A stretch of DNA of 64,000 nucleotides from an uncultured Clostridia bacterium (lineage in GTDB: Bacteria; Bacillota; Clostridia; Christensenellales; Aristaeellaceae): NCBI GenBank assembly GCA_947565865.1, contig CANOHT010000011.1:1-64000 (forward strand), read 5' to 3'. Positions 44,788 through 53,821 of this stretch are shown here, in pieces. The notes below the pieces were generated by a model that worked only from the letters and a program-made list of their open reading frames with translations, did not search any database and had not been told where the DNA came from. Positions within the stretch are counted from its first letter, which is position 1, and every line of letters begins with the position of its first letter. The position numbers and the translations under genes are program-made.

Positions 44788-44930
44788 GTCAAAGGCGAAG
44801 CGACGCGGCGAAAGTTACGAGCGATGGAGGACATCGCCACTCCAGCGCAGAATGTTGTTTCGGAACGGATATAAACGCCGTCCGCCTGCGCGCCGCGGAA
44901 AAGTCGCAGAATATTAAAGGAGGATCGCCC

Positions 44931-46991
44931 ATGATCCGTTATCTTGAGGCCCAAAAGCTCCTGGCTCTGGAAACCGACCGCACATCCTATCTTATCAGCC
45001 TCCAAGATCCCGCGCCTCTGTGCCTGTACTGGGGCGAGAAAATCGCCGCCGAGGACGGGGCTGCCATCGCGTTTCAAACCGTACAAAGCTCCTTTGACAT
45101 GGAAATCTGGCGGGAGCGGCTGGAATATCCGTCCTTTGACGGACGAACCTTCGTGAACCCCGCCATCAAGGCGGATATTCCCTTGGTCCTGACCTTCCGT
45201 CAGGTGGATGTCAGCGGGAATACCGCCGTCATCACCCTGGGGGACGACGATAGCGGCCTGGCGCTTCGCCTGCATTACCGGGTTGACGCCCGGCATGACG
45301 TGCTGATCCGCCACGCGGAAGTGCAGGCGGGCGGCGTCCCCCTGACCCTGTCCCGGCTGGACAGCGGGGCCTGCTGCCTGCCCCCCGCCGCCGGGCCCTG
45401 GACGGCTCACTACACCGCCGGCGCCTGGGGCTGCGAGTTCCAGCGCCGGAGTGCCGAGCTGGCGGAGGGCGAACTGCGCCTGGGCTCCGAACGGGGCATG
45501 TCCGGCCACCACATGGCGCCCTTCCTTATCGCCGCTCAGGGTGATGAGGAGGAAACGGGGCTGGCCTGCTGCTGCGCCCTGGGGTGGAGCGGCAGCTGGC
45601 AGATCACCGCAGCCACGACGATTTTCGGTCATTCCCGTATCACCGCCGGCTTCAGCGACCATGACCTGACCCTGACGCTGGCCCCCGGGGAGCGCGTGTC
45701 CACGCCGCCCATGTATCTCTGCCTGAGCGCTCAGGGCCTGGGCGGGCTCAGCCGCCGGATGCACGACTTCCAGCGGGATGTGCTGACGGCGAGCTGCCGT
45801 CCCCGCCGGGTGCTGTACAACTCCTGGGAGGCCACGGAGTTCAGCGTCCGGGTTCAGGAGCAGATGGCGCTGGCGGATCGGGCGGCGGCCATGGGCGTGG
45901 AGCTGTTCGTGGTGGATGACGGCTGGTTCGGTCAGCGCCACAGCGACCGGGCCGGTCTGGGCGACTGGTATGTGAATCAGGAGAAATTCCCCCATGGCCT
46001 GGAGGAGCTGATCGATCATGTCAAGGGCCTGGGCATGGATTTCGGGCTGTGGGTGGAGCCGGAGGCCGTCAACCCGGACAGCGACCTATACCGCGCCCAT
46101 CCCGACTGGATTCATCGTCTCAGCGGCATAGAGCCCATTCAGCTGCGCAACCAGTACCTGCTGGACTTCGGCAAGCCCGAGGTGGAAGCCTTCGCCATCG
46201 AACTGCTGCGGGGTCTTCTGCGCCGCTATGATATTTCCTACATCAAATGGGACATGAACCGCCCCATGACCGACGTGGCCGAGCGGCTCACGCCCTTCGC
46301 CCGGGAGCGGCACATCCTGGCCGTATACCGCATCCTGGAAACGCTGCGCCGGGAATTCCCCCTGGTGGATGTGGAGGACTGCAGCGGCGGCGGCGGTCGG
46401 GTGGATCTGGGCATGATCGCCCGCACAGGTCAGTTCTGGGCCAGCGACAACACCGACCCCTATGACCGGCTGATGATCCAGGAGGGCTGCTCGCTGCTTT
46501 TCGCGCCCGTGCTGACCAGCTGCTGGGTGACGGACACCCCGTCCCGCGCCCGCCGCGCCGGCAGGGACGATTTGCGCTACAAATTCCACGTCGCCATGGA
46601 GGGCACCCTGGGCATCGGCGCGAACATCAACCGCCTGACCGACGGGCAGCTTGCCATCTGCCGGGAGGAAATCAGCCGCTACAAGACGCTGCGCCACGTC
46701 ATTCACCAGGGCGACCTGTACCGCCTGCTCCTGCCCACCCGGGAAAACCTCGCGGCCACGGAATACTGCGCCAAGGACGGCAGCGAGGCCGTGCTCCTTC
46801 TGTTCCTCCACAGCCAGCGCAGCGGTCGCCCCCTTCCCCGCGTCACCCTGCGGGGCCTGGATGCTGACGCCCGCTACCGGCTATCCGGCACCGAGGAAAC
46901 CTTCGCCGGTTCCACCCTGATGCGCCTTGGTATTCAGCCTATGCTGTCCGGCGACTTTGACAGCCAGGTTCTGCATTTCGTCAAGCTGTAA
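44931..46991 (+). CDS. Alpha-galactosidase, glycoside hydrolase family 36
   Basis: A 686-residue enzyme without a signal peptide, so cytoplasmic. An N-terminal beta-supersandwich domain is followed by a (beta/alpha)8 barrel. Landmarks are LYNSWEATEF, the substrate aspartates of VVDDGWFG, nucleophile D441 in YIKWDMNR and acid/base D506 in WASDNTDP, with VEDCSGGGGR between. It releases alpha-linked galactose from raffinose-type sugars or melibiose. AAAGGAGG stands 7 nt before the ATG. No transporter is directly adjacent; the LplABC-type importer 25 kb away is one possible supplier, but that is speculation. Confidence 0.93.
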   Translation: MIRYLEAQKLLALETDRTSYLISLQDPAPLCLYWGEKIAAEDGAAIAFQTVQSSFDMEIWRERLEYPSFDGRTFVNPAIKADIPLVLTFRQVDVSGNTAVITLGDDDSGLALRLHYRVDARHDVLIRHAEVQAGGVPLTLSRLDSGACCLPPAAGPWTAHYTAGAWGCEFQRRSAELAEGELRLGSERGMSGHHMAPFLIAAQGDEEETGLACCCALGWSGSWQITAATTIFGHSRITAGFSDHDLTLTLAPGERVSTPPMYLCLSAQGLGGLSRRMHDFQRDVLTASCRPRRVLYNSWEATEFSVRVQEQMALADRAAAMGVELFVVDDGWFGQRHSDRAGLGDWYVNQEKFPHGLEELIDHVKGLGMDFGLWVEPEAVNPDSDLYRAHPDWIHRLSGIEPIQLRNQYLLDFGKPEVEAFAIELLRGLLRRYDISYIKWDMNRPMTDVAERLTPFARERHILAVYRILETLRREFPLVDVEDCSGGGGRVDLGMIARTGQFWASDNTDPYDRLMIQEGCSLLFAPVLTSCWVTDTPSRARRAGRDDLRYKFHVAMEGTLGIGANINRLTDGQLAICREEISRYKTLRHVIHQGDLYRLLLPTRENLAATEYCAKDGSEAVLLLFLHSQRSGRPLPRVTLRGLDADARYRLSGTEETFAGSTLMRLGIQPMLSGDFDSQVLHFVKL

Positions 46992-47134
46992 GCAGCTTCG
47001 TTCCCCGCCCCCGTGCGGGAGAGCGGCGGGCCTTACCGTGCGCGCAGGCAAGGCGGAATCCTTTGCGCCGGCTTTGGCGTTTTTCGGAGCGATACGCTTC
47101 CCTGCGCGGCCAAACGGCCAAGCGCGCGATACCC
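46992..47134. other. Convergent intergenic region with short hairpins
   Basis: This G+C-rich stretch between convergent genes holds small inverted repeats such as GGCC-AAAC-GGCC near 47110. None has a clear T-run except GTTTTT near 47081. No gene is seen. Confidence 0.35.
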
Positions 47135-47791
47135 TTACGGAATCAGATTCAGCATGTTGTCAATGGTATCCACGTTCACATAGGAGTCCGGCACATCGCC
47201 CACAATGATGCTTTCCGCCACCGCCACCTGGGTTACGGCCTCCACCACAGAGACCCCGGCAGGCAGCACCAGCCGCACCTGGGCCCGCATGGTCAGGAAA
47301 ACCCGGTGCCTGGTCTGATTGATGCCGGCGGAGGTGAACTCCGTGGAAAACTGCGTCACCACCGCCCCCACCGGCAGGATGGATACGCGAATGTCCGGCC
47401 CCATGCCGGAGAGCAGCGCGACGCCCAGGGCGCTGCCCAGGGGCACGGACACGCTTTGATTTTCCAGCGCGTCCAGCTTTTCCTGGGCCAGCAGGCTGGC
47501 CTTGGAAGCCAAACGGTTCATGCCCGCGGCATTGGCCTGTAGGAGGCGCACACTGCCGTCGCTGCCCAGGGATACGTCCACCAGGCTTTCATAGCTCACG
47601 CCCTGCTGGATGATTTCCTCCGCGGCCTCGTTCAGGGCCTGCACGGCCATAACCTGGGCTCTCGCATCGGCCAGGGTCAGCATCACCTGGGTTAGATTGC
47701 GCTCCAGCCAAAGAAACAGAGCCAGGAGCAGCAGCCCCGCCAGCAGCAAGCGCCGGGGCACAGCAAGGTTTTTCCTCTCGATTGCAGTCAT
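47135..47791 (-). CDS. yunB: Sporulation protein YunB
   Basis: A 218-residue protein with one N-terminal membrane helix (about 15-33, LLLAGLLLLALFLWLE). The body has the YunB features: ALNEAAEEIIQQGVSYESLVDV, a central VPLGSALGVALLSGMGPDI and SAGINQTRHRVFLTMRAQVRL, close to GINQTxHxIxL in other YunB proteins. It ends VGDVPDSYVNV. In Bacillus, YunB is made in the mother cell under sigma-E and is needed for normal sporulation. Its presence implies that the organism, or its recent ancestors, forms spores. Divergent from the class A PBP gene. Confidence 0.88.
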   Translation of the reverse strand: MTAIERKNLAVPRRLLLAGLLLLALFLWLERNLTQVMLTLADARAQVMAVQALNEAAEEIIQQGVSYESLVDVSLGSDGSVRLLQANAAGMNRLASKASLLAQEKLDALENQSVSVPLGSALGVALLSGMGPDIRVSILPVGAVVTQFSTEFTSAGINQTRHRVFLTMRAQVRLVLPAGVSVVEAVTQVAVAESIIVGDVPDSYVNVDTIDNMLNLIP

Positions 47792-47838
47792 GACCGGCCC
47801 TCCTTCGTTAAATAGGCATAGCGCGTTGTGGTGAAATG

Positions 47839-47847
47839 TGCTATAAT
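47839..47847 (+). promoter_or_regulatory. Extended -10 promoter of the class A PBP operon
   Basis: TGCTATAAT at 47839-47847 is an extended -10 element with a perfect TATAAT. No good -35 is seen at 17 bp. It is about 77 bp before the TTG start. Confidence 0.5.
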
Positions 47848-47923
47848 TATGCTGATGGTTTATGCGCTAAGGGTGAGGATTATCCCCTGAGCGCTGCTCC
47901 TGGCGAATGAAGGAGGCGATTCC

Positions 47924-50900
47924 TTGTTCCATCACCCCAAGCGCAGCAGACAGAATGAACCGGCGCGGGAACCCTGGGCACAGGACGCTCAGAGCTATCC
48001 GCCCGAGGATGTATATCCACCGGAGGACGCGGGCGCACCCGAGGACATGTACCCGCCCGACTTTGCGGACGCGCCGGAGGATGCGTATCCCCCCCAGGAG
48101 GCCTATCCGCCCCAGGATGCTGACGGCGGCTATGCCGATTTTTATGCGCCCGTGGATCAGGGCGACTGGTCGGACGTTCCCGAGGAGGACGGCCAAGCGC
48201 CCCTGTGGGACGATCAGGCCCCGCTGCCGGAGGACGCGGCCTATGCCGACGAGGCTTACTGGGATGACCAGCAGGACGCGCGGACTGCGCCCACCTCCCG
48301 GCCCGTCCATGCCCGCAGCATTTTCAAGCCCGCCGTCAAGAAACCCAACTTCGCGCTGTGCGTACTGGTGAACGTCGTGCGCATCCTGGCAGCGCTGATC
48401 CTGCTGGTGGGACTGGCAGGCGTGGGCGCGGTTGCCGGCATCGCCAAGGGCTATGTGGAAACCGCCCCCAACCTGAATCTTGCCGCCCTGGACGATCAGG
48501 CCCAGACCTCCTTTATTTATGACAGCTCTGGCAAGCTGATTACCGAATACAAGGGTGTGGAGAACCGCGTGATGGTCTCCATCGCCGCCATGCCCAAGTA
48601 TTTGCAGCAGGCCTTCGTCGCCGTGGAGGACGCCCGGTTCTACACCCACAGCGGCGTGGACATCAAGCGCATTGTAGGCGCGTTTGTATCCAACCTGTCC
48701 TCCTCCAGCACACAGGGCGGCTCCACCATCACCCAGCAGCTCATCAAAAACACCCTGCTCTCCAATGAGCAGAGCTATAAACGCAAAATTCAGGAGGCCT
48801 ACCTGGCCCTTCAGCTGGAAACCCGCTACACCAAGGATCAAATCCTGGAAAGCTACCTCAACACCATCTGGCTGGGCGAGAATTACTACGGCGTCCAGGT
48901 GGCGGCAGAGGGGTATTTCGGCAAGTCCCTGGGGGAACTGACCCTGCGGGAATGCGCCATCCTGGCCGGCACCTGCAATAGTCCCTACTATTATAATCCC
49001 CGCCGCAACTTCTACACCCGCTCCAAGGAGGGTGTCGATTATGTAGCCATCACCAACAACCGCACAGATTACGTCCTGCGGTGCATGTACGAGAACCAGT
49101 TCATCACCTATGACCAGTACCAGGAGGCGCTCAATCCCGCCACGGCCAACGTGCTGGAGAAGGATCCTTCCACCGGCACGGGCATGTACGAACACGCCCA
49201 TTATGTGGAATACGCCATCACCGAGGCCGTCGATATTCTCCTGTCCCTCAACCAGCTGGACAACACCGCCGCCAACCGCAGCGCCATGGAGAATCAGCTA
49301 CGCACCGGCGGCTACCGCATCATGCTGGCCATGGATGAAACCATCCAGACCACCGTGGAGGAAGCCCTGGAAAACTGGACCAAGTATCCGTCCCTCCGCG
49401 ACCCCGCCGACAAGGTGTATCGCTCCCGCAACGCCGACGGCACCTATGACGAGATCATCCAGCCCCAGGCCGCGGCGGCGGTGCTTGACTACCGCACGGG
49501 CGAGATCAAGGCCATTGTTGGCAGCCGCACCAAGCCCACCCAGCGCAAGACCCTCAACCGGGCCACCGATATGAAGATGCCCGTTGGCTCCTCCATCAAG
49601 CCCATCGCCGTCTACGCTCCCGCCCTGGAATTGGGCGCGTCCCCGGCCAGCATCGTTTACAACATGCCCCTGCCTATCGCCGGGTGGAAGGGCTCCAACG
49701 GGCAGGATTCCTGGCCCCGCAACTACGGCGGCGGCGGATACGTCGGCCCCGAAACCCTGCGGGAAGGCCTGCGCCGCAGCCATAACGTGGCTGCCGCCCA
49801 AACCCTGACCAGCATGGTGGGCATCGACCGCTCCGTGGACTTCCTCCACCGCCTGGGCATTGATGACGGCCATATCGACCAGACGCTCTTTGGTCTGTCC
49901 CTGGGCTCCAGCGGCATCACCCCCATGCAGATGACCGTGGCCTACGGTGTGCTGGCCAACGGCGGCGTGTACCAGAAGCCCATTTCCATACTGGGTATTT
50001 CCGACTCGGACGGTCAGGTGGTGTGGGACGGCCACGCCCAGCAGACTCGCCGCCGGGTCTTCAGCGAATCCACCGCCTGGATGACCGTGGACATGATGAA
50101 GGACTCCGTGTCCTCCGGCACCTCCACCTCCGCCAAGATCAAGGGCCAAACCGTCGCCGGCAAGACCGGCACCAACTCCGACCAGAAGGGCGTCACCTTC
50201 GCTGGCATCACCGGCTATTACGTCTCCTGCGTGTGGGTGGGCCACGACAATTACAAGGCCCTGTCCTCCAAGTCCACGGGCGGCGGCGCGGCGGCCCCCC
50301 TGTGGCAGAGCTACATGGCGCAGATTCATCAGGGGCTGAGCAACCGCGACATCCTGGAAGGCGATCCCGGCCAGTACGGGCTGACCACCGCCACCACCTG
50401 CGCCGTTTCCGGCCAGCTGGCCACCGACGCCTGCCGCGCCGACGCCAAGGGCTACGGCACCGTCACCGACTACTGGGCCCAGGGTACCGTTCCCACCGTA
50501 TCCTGCCAGATGCACCGCCAGCAGAACATCTGCCTGGACAGCGGAATGCTGGCAGGCCCCTACTGTGCCAATACCGCCGTCCGGGGCGTGGTGGTCATCC
50601 CCGACGGGCATCCGCTGTATCGCTTCATCGGCACTCAGTACGAAGAGGTGCTGACCGAGCACCTGGGGGCCGCCGCAGGCGCCGGGAGCATCGCCTGCAC
50701 CTGGCACAACACCCCTGGCACTTCCACCGGCACCGATCCCATCACCAGCAACACCCTCATTCCCGACGCGAAGGTGCTCATCAGCCAGGCCCAGGGAATG
50801 CTCGGCGGCATGGATGCCTCCTCCGCCCAGTACGCGGCCATTCAGAATGCCATGAACAACCTTTCCGGGGTCATTCAGTCCGGCTCGCCCAGCCAGGGCG

Positions 50901-50953
50901 ATGTCGCGGCGGCCATGGGGCTGCTGACCCAGGCCATGGCGGGCATTTACTGA
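47924..50953 (+). CDS. Class A penicillin-binding protein (PBP1A type)
   Basis: A 1009-residue bifunctional wall synthase. The first ~130 residues are an acidic cytoplasmic tail with YPPED/YPPQD-like repeats, followed by a membrane helix (about 147-173). The glycosyltransferase domain has catalytic E235 in AVEDARFYTHSGVD and QGGSTITQQLIKN. The transpeptidase domain has S556SIK, RRSHNVA (SxN) and K747TGTN. The last ~180 residues form an extra region with cysteine pairs and Ser/Thr-rich segments. The start is a TTG seven bases after AGGAGG. Its stop overlaps the start of the nuclease gene (TGATG). Confidence 0.93.
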   Translation: MFHHPKRSRQNEPAREPWAQDAQSYPPEDVYPPEDAGAPEDMYPPDFADAPEDAYPPQEAYPPQDADGGYADFYAPVDQGDWSDVPEEDGQAPLWDDQAPLPEDAAYADEAYWDDQQDARTAPTSRPVHARSIFKPAVKKPNFALCVLVNVVRILAALILLVGLAGVGAVAGIAKGYVETAPNLNLAALDDQAQTSFIYDSSGKLITEYKGVENRVMVSIAAMPKYLQQAFVAVEDARFYTHSGVDIKRIVGAFVSNLSSSSTQGGSTITQQLIKNTLLSNEQSYKRKIQEAYLALQLETRYTKDQILESYLNTIWLGENYYGVQVAAEGYFGKSLGELTLRECAILAGTCNSPYYYNPRRNFYTRSKEGVDYVAITNNRTDYVLRCMYENQFITYDQYQEALNPATANVLEKDPSTGTGMYEHAHYVEYAITEAVDILLSLNQLDNTAANRSAMENQLRTGGYRIMLAMDETIQTTVEEALENWTKYPSLRDPADKVYRSRNADGTYDEIIQPQAAAAVLDYRTGEIKAIVGSRTKPTQRKTLNRATDMKMPVGSSIKPIAVYAPALELGASPASIVYNMPLPIAGWKGSNGQDSWPRNYGGGGYVGPETLREGLRRSHNVAAAQTLTSMVGIDRSVDFLHRLGIDDGHIDQTLFGLSLGSSGITPMQMTVAYGVLANGGVYQKPISILGISDSDGQVVWDGHAQQTRRRVFSESTAWMTVDMMKDSVSSGTSTSAKIKGQTVAGKTGTNSDQKGVTFAGITGYYVSCVWVGHDNYKALSSKSTGGGAAAPLWQSYMAQIHQGLSNRDILEGDPGQYGLTTATTCAVSGQLATDACRADAKGYGTVTDYWAQGTVPTVSCQMHRQQNICLDSGMLAGPYCANTAVRGVVVIPDGHPLYRFIGTQYEEVLTEHLGAAAGAGSIACTWHNTPGTSTGTDPITSNTLIPDAKVLISQAQGMLGGMDASSAQYAAIQNAMNNLSGVIQSGSPSQGDVAAAMGLLTQAMAGIY

Positions 50954-51342
50954 TGCTGATGATGATGTCGAAGGCGGCCATGCCGCTGGACGCTGTGGTC
51001 AATGCTCTGCAAACCCTGCGCGCGCCTTTGCAGCAGGGGGAATACGACCTCCACCGCCTGGTGATGGACGCTCTGACCCAGGCGGGGCTCCCCTTTGAGC
51101 ATGAGGTTCCCCTGGCGCCCAGGTGCCGCATCGATCTGATGGCAGGCGGCATCGGCGTGGAAATCAAGCGCGGCCATGTGGACAAGGCCCGCCTGCGGAG
51201 CCAGCTGACCCGCTACGCTCAATGCCCTCGGGTAGAGGGGTTGATCCTGGTGACCGAAAAAACCGTCGATCTGCCGCGAACCCTCTGCGGGAAGCAGCTG
51301 CGGCTGGTCTGTCTGAATCGTCTGTGGGGGATCGCGCTATGA
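50953..51342 (+). CDS. Small PD-(D/E)XK-type nuclease
   Basis: A 129-residue protein. A helix containing E30 (GEYDLHRLVMDAL) is followed by a beta-hairpin with D61 in CRIDLM, then E70 and K72 in VEIKRG, and Q84-Y88 in QLTRY. This E...D...ExK...QxxxY order is that of RecB/lambda-exonuclease-type PD-(D/E)XK nucleases, reduced to its core. It is a candidate DNase; no homologue name is claimed. It starts on the last base of the PBP stop and ends in an ATGA overlap with the SNF2 gene, so it is translationally coupled to both. Confidence 0.68.
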   Translation: MLMMMSKAAMPLDAVVNALQTLRAPLQQGEYDLHRLVMDALTQAGLPFEHEVPLAPRCRIDLMAGGIGVEIKRGHVDKARLRSQLTRYAQCPRVEGLILVTEKTVDLPRTLCGKQLRLVCLNRLWGIAL

Positions 51343-53102
51343 CCGAATCGACCTGGCGGGAGGACGCCGCCCTGCTTCCGGCCTATCTGCAGGAAAGCTA
51401 CACCCTGCCCGGGCGCACCTGCGGCACCCTGAGCTACAACCGGCGCAGCAAGTGCTGGGTGGTGAAAGGCGACCCCAGCGTAACGGAAATGTGCAAGCGC
51501 CTTTTCCCCGGCACGGCGGGGAGCAAGCGCGGCGAGGCCCGCTTTACCGCCCACCGCCGGATGGTGGGAGAGTTGTGCTGGCTGATGCTGCGCTATCCCC
51601 TCGACATTCGCCCCGGTGACCGCGCCCTGTGGGACCGGGCTGTGGAGGATGCCCGCAACGCCGCCGTCCGCCGGGAGAAGGCGGCCATGCTGCCCCAGCG
51701 GATGACCCCGCCGGAGGGCAGCTTCACCGGCCAGCTGATGACCTTCCAGCAGGAGGGCCTGGCTTATCTGCTTCAGCACGACCGCTGCCTGCTGGCCGAC
51801 GAAATGGGGCTGGGCAAGACCGTGCAGGCGCTGTCCTGGCTTGCCTCCACCGGACGCTTCCCCTGCCTGGTGATCCCGCCCGCTCACCTCACCCGCAACT
51901 GGACGGAGGAAGCCCTGCGGTTCCTCCGCCTGGACGGCCAGCCCCCCCGCGTCCATGTGATCCGAGGGCTCAAGCCCTATGAGCTGCCGGAGGCGGACGT
52001 GTACATCATGCACTACCTGCTCCTGCGCGGCTGGAAGGACGTGCTGCCTGCCCTGCCCTGGCAGGCTGTGATCTTCGACGAGGTGCAGGAGCTTCGCCAC
52101 ACGGGTACGGAGAAATACTCCGCCGCCAGCCTGCTGTCCGAAAGCTGCGAGCGTGTCATCGGCCTGTCCGGCACACCCATCTACAACAAGGGCGGGGAGA
52201 TCTGGAACGTCATCAACATCCTCGACTATCACTTTCTGGGCGACTGGGAGAGCTTCACCCGGGAGTGGTGCTACGGCTACGGCAACGCGGTGGTCATCAA
52301 GCCCGATCTTCTGGGGGATTACCTGCGCCGGGAAGGGCTGATGCTGCGCCGCACCAAGCAGGAGGTGCTCCGGGAACTGCCGCCCAAGCGCCGCCTGGTA
52401 CAGGAGCTGGACTGGAACGACAAGGTCTATGCCCGGCTGATGGAGCCCATCCTGCCGGAACTTCTCCGCTGGCGCAGCGACGGCGCCCTGACGCCCTCCG
52501 CCCGGGCCATGCTGGAGGAAGCCATCAGCCAGCGGGCACGGCAGGCCACAGGCGTGTCAAAGTCCCCCTATGTATGCCAGTTTGTCCGCGCGCTGCTGGA
52601 AGGCGGGGAAAAGGTGCTGCTCTTCGCCCATCATCATGAGGTGATGGATTTGTACAAGCAGGAGCTGCGCAGCTTTGCCCCGGGCTTCATCACCGGCCGG
52701 GAAACCTCCGCCATGAAGGAACGGGCGGTGGAGCGCTTCATGGACGGCCGAACCGACATTCTGTGCGTCAGCCTCCGGGCCGCCAGCGGCCTCAACCTCC
52801 AGCGGGCCACCTGCGTGGTCTTTGGGGAATTGGACTGGAGCCCCGCCGTCCACAGTCAGGCGGAGGATCGTGCCCACCGCATCGGCCAGGAGGATTCTCT
52901 GCTGTGCTATTACCTGGTGGCCCCCCAGGGCAGCGACGCGGTAATGCAGGAAGCCCTGGGCCTGAAGGTCAGCCAGTTTGTGGGACTTATGGGCGATCGC
53001 CCGGTCTCCCAGGCCGAGGCCGTCCAATCCGCCAGCCTGGCCAGGCAGCATGTGGAGCGCCTCGTCCGCCAGCTGGCCCAGCCCCAGGACGCCATCACCT
53101 GA
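51339..53102 (+). CDS. SNF2-family DNA-dependent ATPase (DEAD/DEAH-type helicase fold)
   Basis: A 587-residue soluble ATPase. The first ~125 residues are an unrecognised domain (LSYNRRSKCWVVKGDPSVTE). The RecA-like core has a Q-type motif FQQEG (about 136-140), Walker A DEMGLGKT (154-161), the Walker B variant DEVQ (247-250) and LSGTP (276-280). The second lobe has LCVSLRAASGLNLQRAT and the SNF2 motif RAHRIGQ. SNF2 proteins translocate on double-stranded DNA and remodel nucleoprotein. It is fused by overlap to the nuclease gene, so a motor-nuclease pair is likely; targets are unknown. Confidence 0.87.
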   Translation: MTESTWREDAALLPAYLQESYTLPGRTCGTLSYNRRSKCWVVKGDPSVTEMCKRLFPGTAGSKRGEARFTAHRRMVGELCWLMLRYPLDIRPGDRALWDRAVEDARNAAVRREKAAMLPQRMTPPEGSFTGQLMTFQQEGLAYLLQHDRCLLADEMGLGKTVQALSWLASTGRFPCLVIPPAHLTRNWTEEALRFLRLDGQPPRVHVIRGLKPYELPEADVYIMHYLLLRGWKDVLPALPWQAVIFDEVQELRHTGTEKYSAASLLSESCERVIGLSGTPIYNKGGEIWNVINILDYHFLGDWESFTREWCYGYGNAVVIKPDLLGDYLRREGLMLRRTKQEVLRELPPKRRLVQELDWNDKVYARLMEPILPELLRWRSDGALTPSARAMLEEAISQRARQATGVSKSPYVCQFVRALLEGGEKVLLFAHHHEVMDLYKQELRSFAPGFITGRETSAMKERAVERFMDGRTDILCVSLRAASGLNLQRATCVVFGELDWSPAVHSQAEDRAHRIGQEDSLLCYYLVAPQGSDAVMQEALGLKVSQFVGLMGDRPVSQAEAVQSASLARQHVERLVRQLAQPQDAIT

Positions 53103-53123
53103 GAAAAGGAAAGGAAGCCGCTT

Positions 53124-53747
53124 ATGAAGATCGACGCCCCTCGTCTGGAGGAATTTGAATCCCTCTTATCCCTGGATGCCCTGCCTGACGAGGATGAATT
53201 TGAGGGCCTGCTGCTGGAAGGCGCCGACCTGACGGGCCGCGACCTGCACAGCCGTGAATTCCGCGGCTGCATCCTGCGCAAGTGCACGCTCACCGACTGC
53301 GACCTGCGCCGGGTGGGCTTCACCGATGTGATCCTTGACCACTGCGATCTGTCCGGGGCCAATCTGGAGGACGCGGTGTTCGTCCGCTGCCACGCGGACG
53401 TGTGCCGCATGACGGGCGCGGACCTCATCCACGCCCTGCTGCGCCAGACGAGGCTCACCGGCTGCAAGCTGGACTTCCTCAACTTGGCCGAGGCCAAGTG
53501 CGATCATGTATTGTGGGAGGACTGCATTCTGCAGGAGGCCTCCATTGAGTCCGCCGCGCTGAAGGCGGAATTTGACCGCTGCGACTTCACCCGCGCCACC
53601 ATTCACCGCACCGCCATGAAGGGCCTTGATCTGCGCACCTGCACCCTCACGGGCCTTTCCATCGGTCTGGGCGATCTCTACGGCATGGTGGTCACGCCGC
53701 TGCAGGCGGCGGAGCTGGCGCGGCTGATGGGCCTGGTCATCCGATAG
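53124..53747 (+). CDS. Pentapeptide-repeat protein
   Basis: A 207-residue protein. After an acidic lead (about 1-28), residues about 30-185 form pentapeptide repeats of the A(D/N)LXX type (GADLTG, RDLHS, CDLRR, CDLSGANLEDAVF). The end VVTPLQAAELARLMGLVI is the capping helix seen in Qnr/MfpA-like members. Such right-handed helices can mimic DNA; Qnr and MfpA bind gyrase, but most family members have no known role. AAAGGAAAGG precedes the ATG, 21 nt after the SNF2 stop. A weak GAGCC/GGCTC hairpin follows. Confidence 0.85.
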   Translation: MKIDAPRLEEFESLLSLDALPDEDEFEGLLLEGADLTGRDLHSREFRGCILRKCTLTDCDLRRVGFTDVILDHCDLSGANLEDAVFVRCHADVCRMTGADLIHALLRQTRLTGCKLDFLNLAEAKCDHVLWEDCILQEASIESAALKAEFDRCDFTRATIHRTAMKGLDLRTCTLTGLSIGLGDLYGMVVTPLQAAELARLMGLVIR

Positions 53748-53821
53748 AGCCTTCGGCTCATTTCCGGTAAACTCGTCTTTTGACCCCCATCTTGACTTAT
53801 ATCCACGAAAGGAGCGCCGTC

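Noticed and set aside
50953..53747. Prophage or known DISARM/restriction island
   Set aside because: No integrase, structural phage genes, methyltransferase or DISARM partners are present. The genes are coupled to chromosomal wall and repair genes and share their composition.
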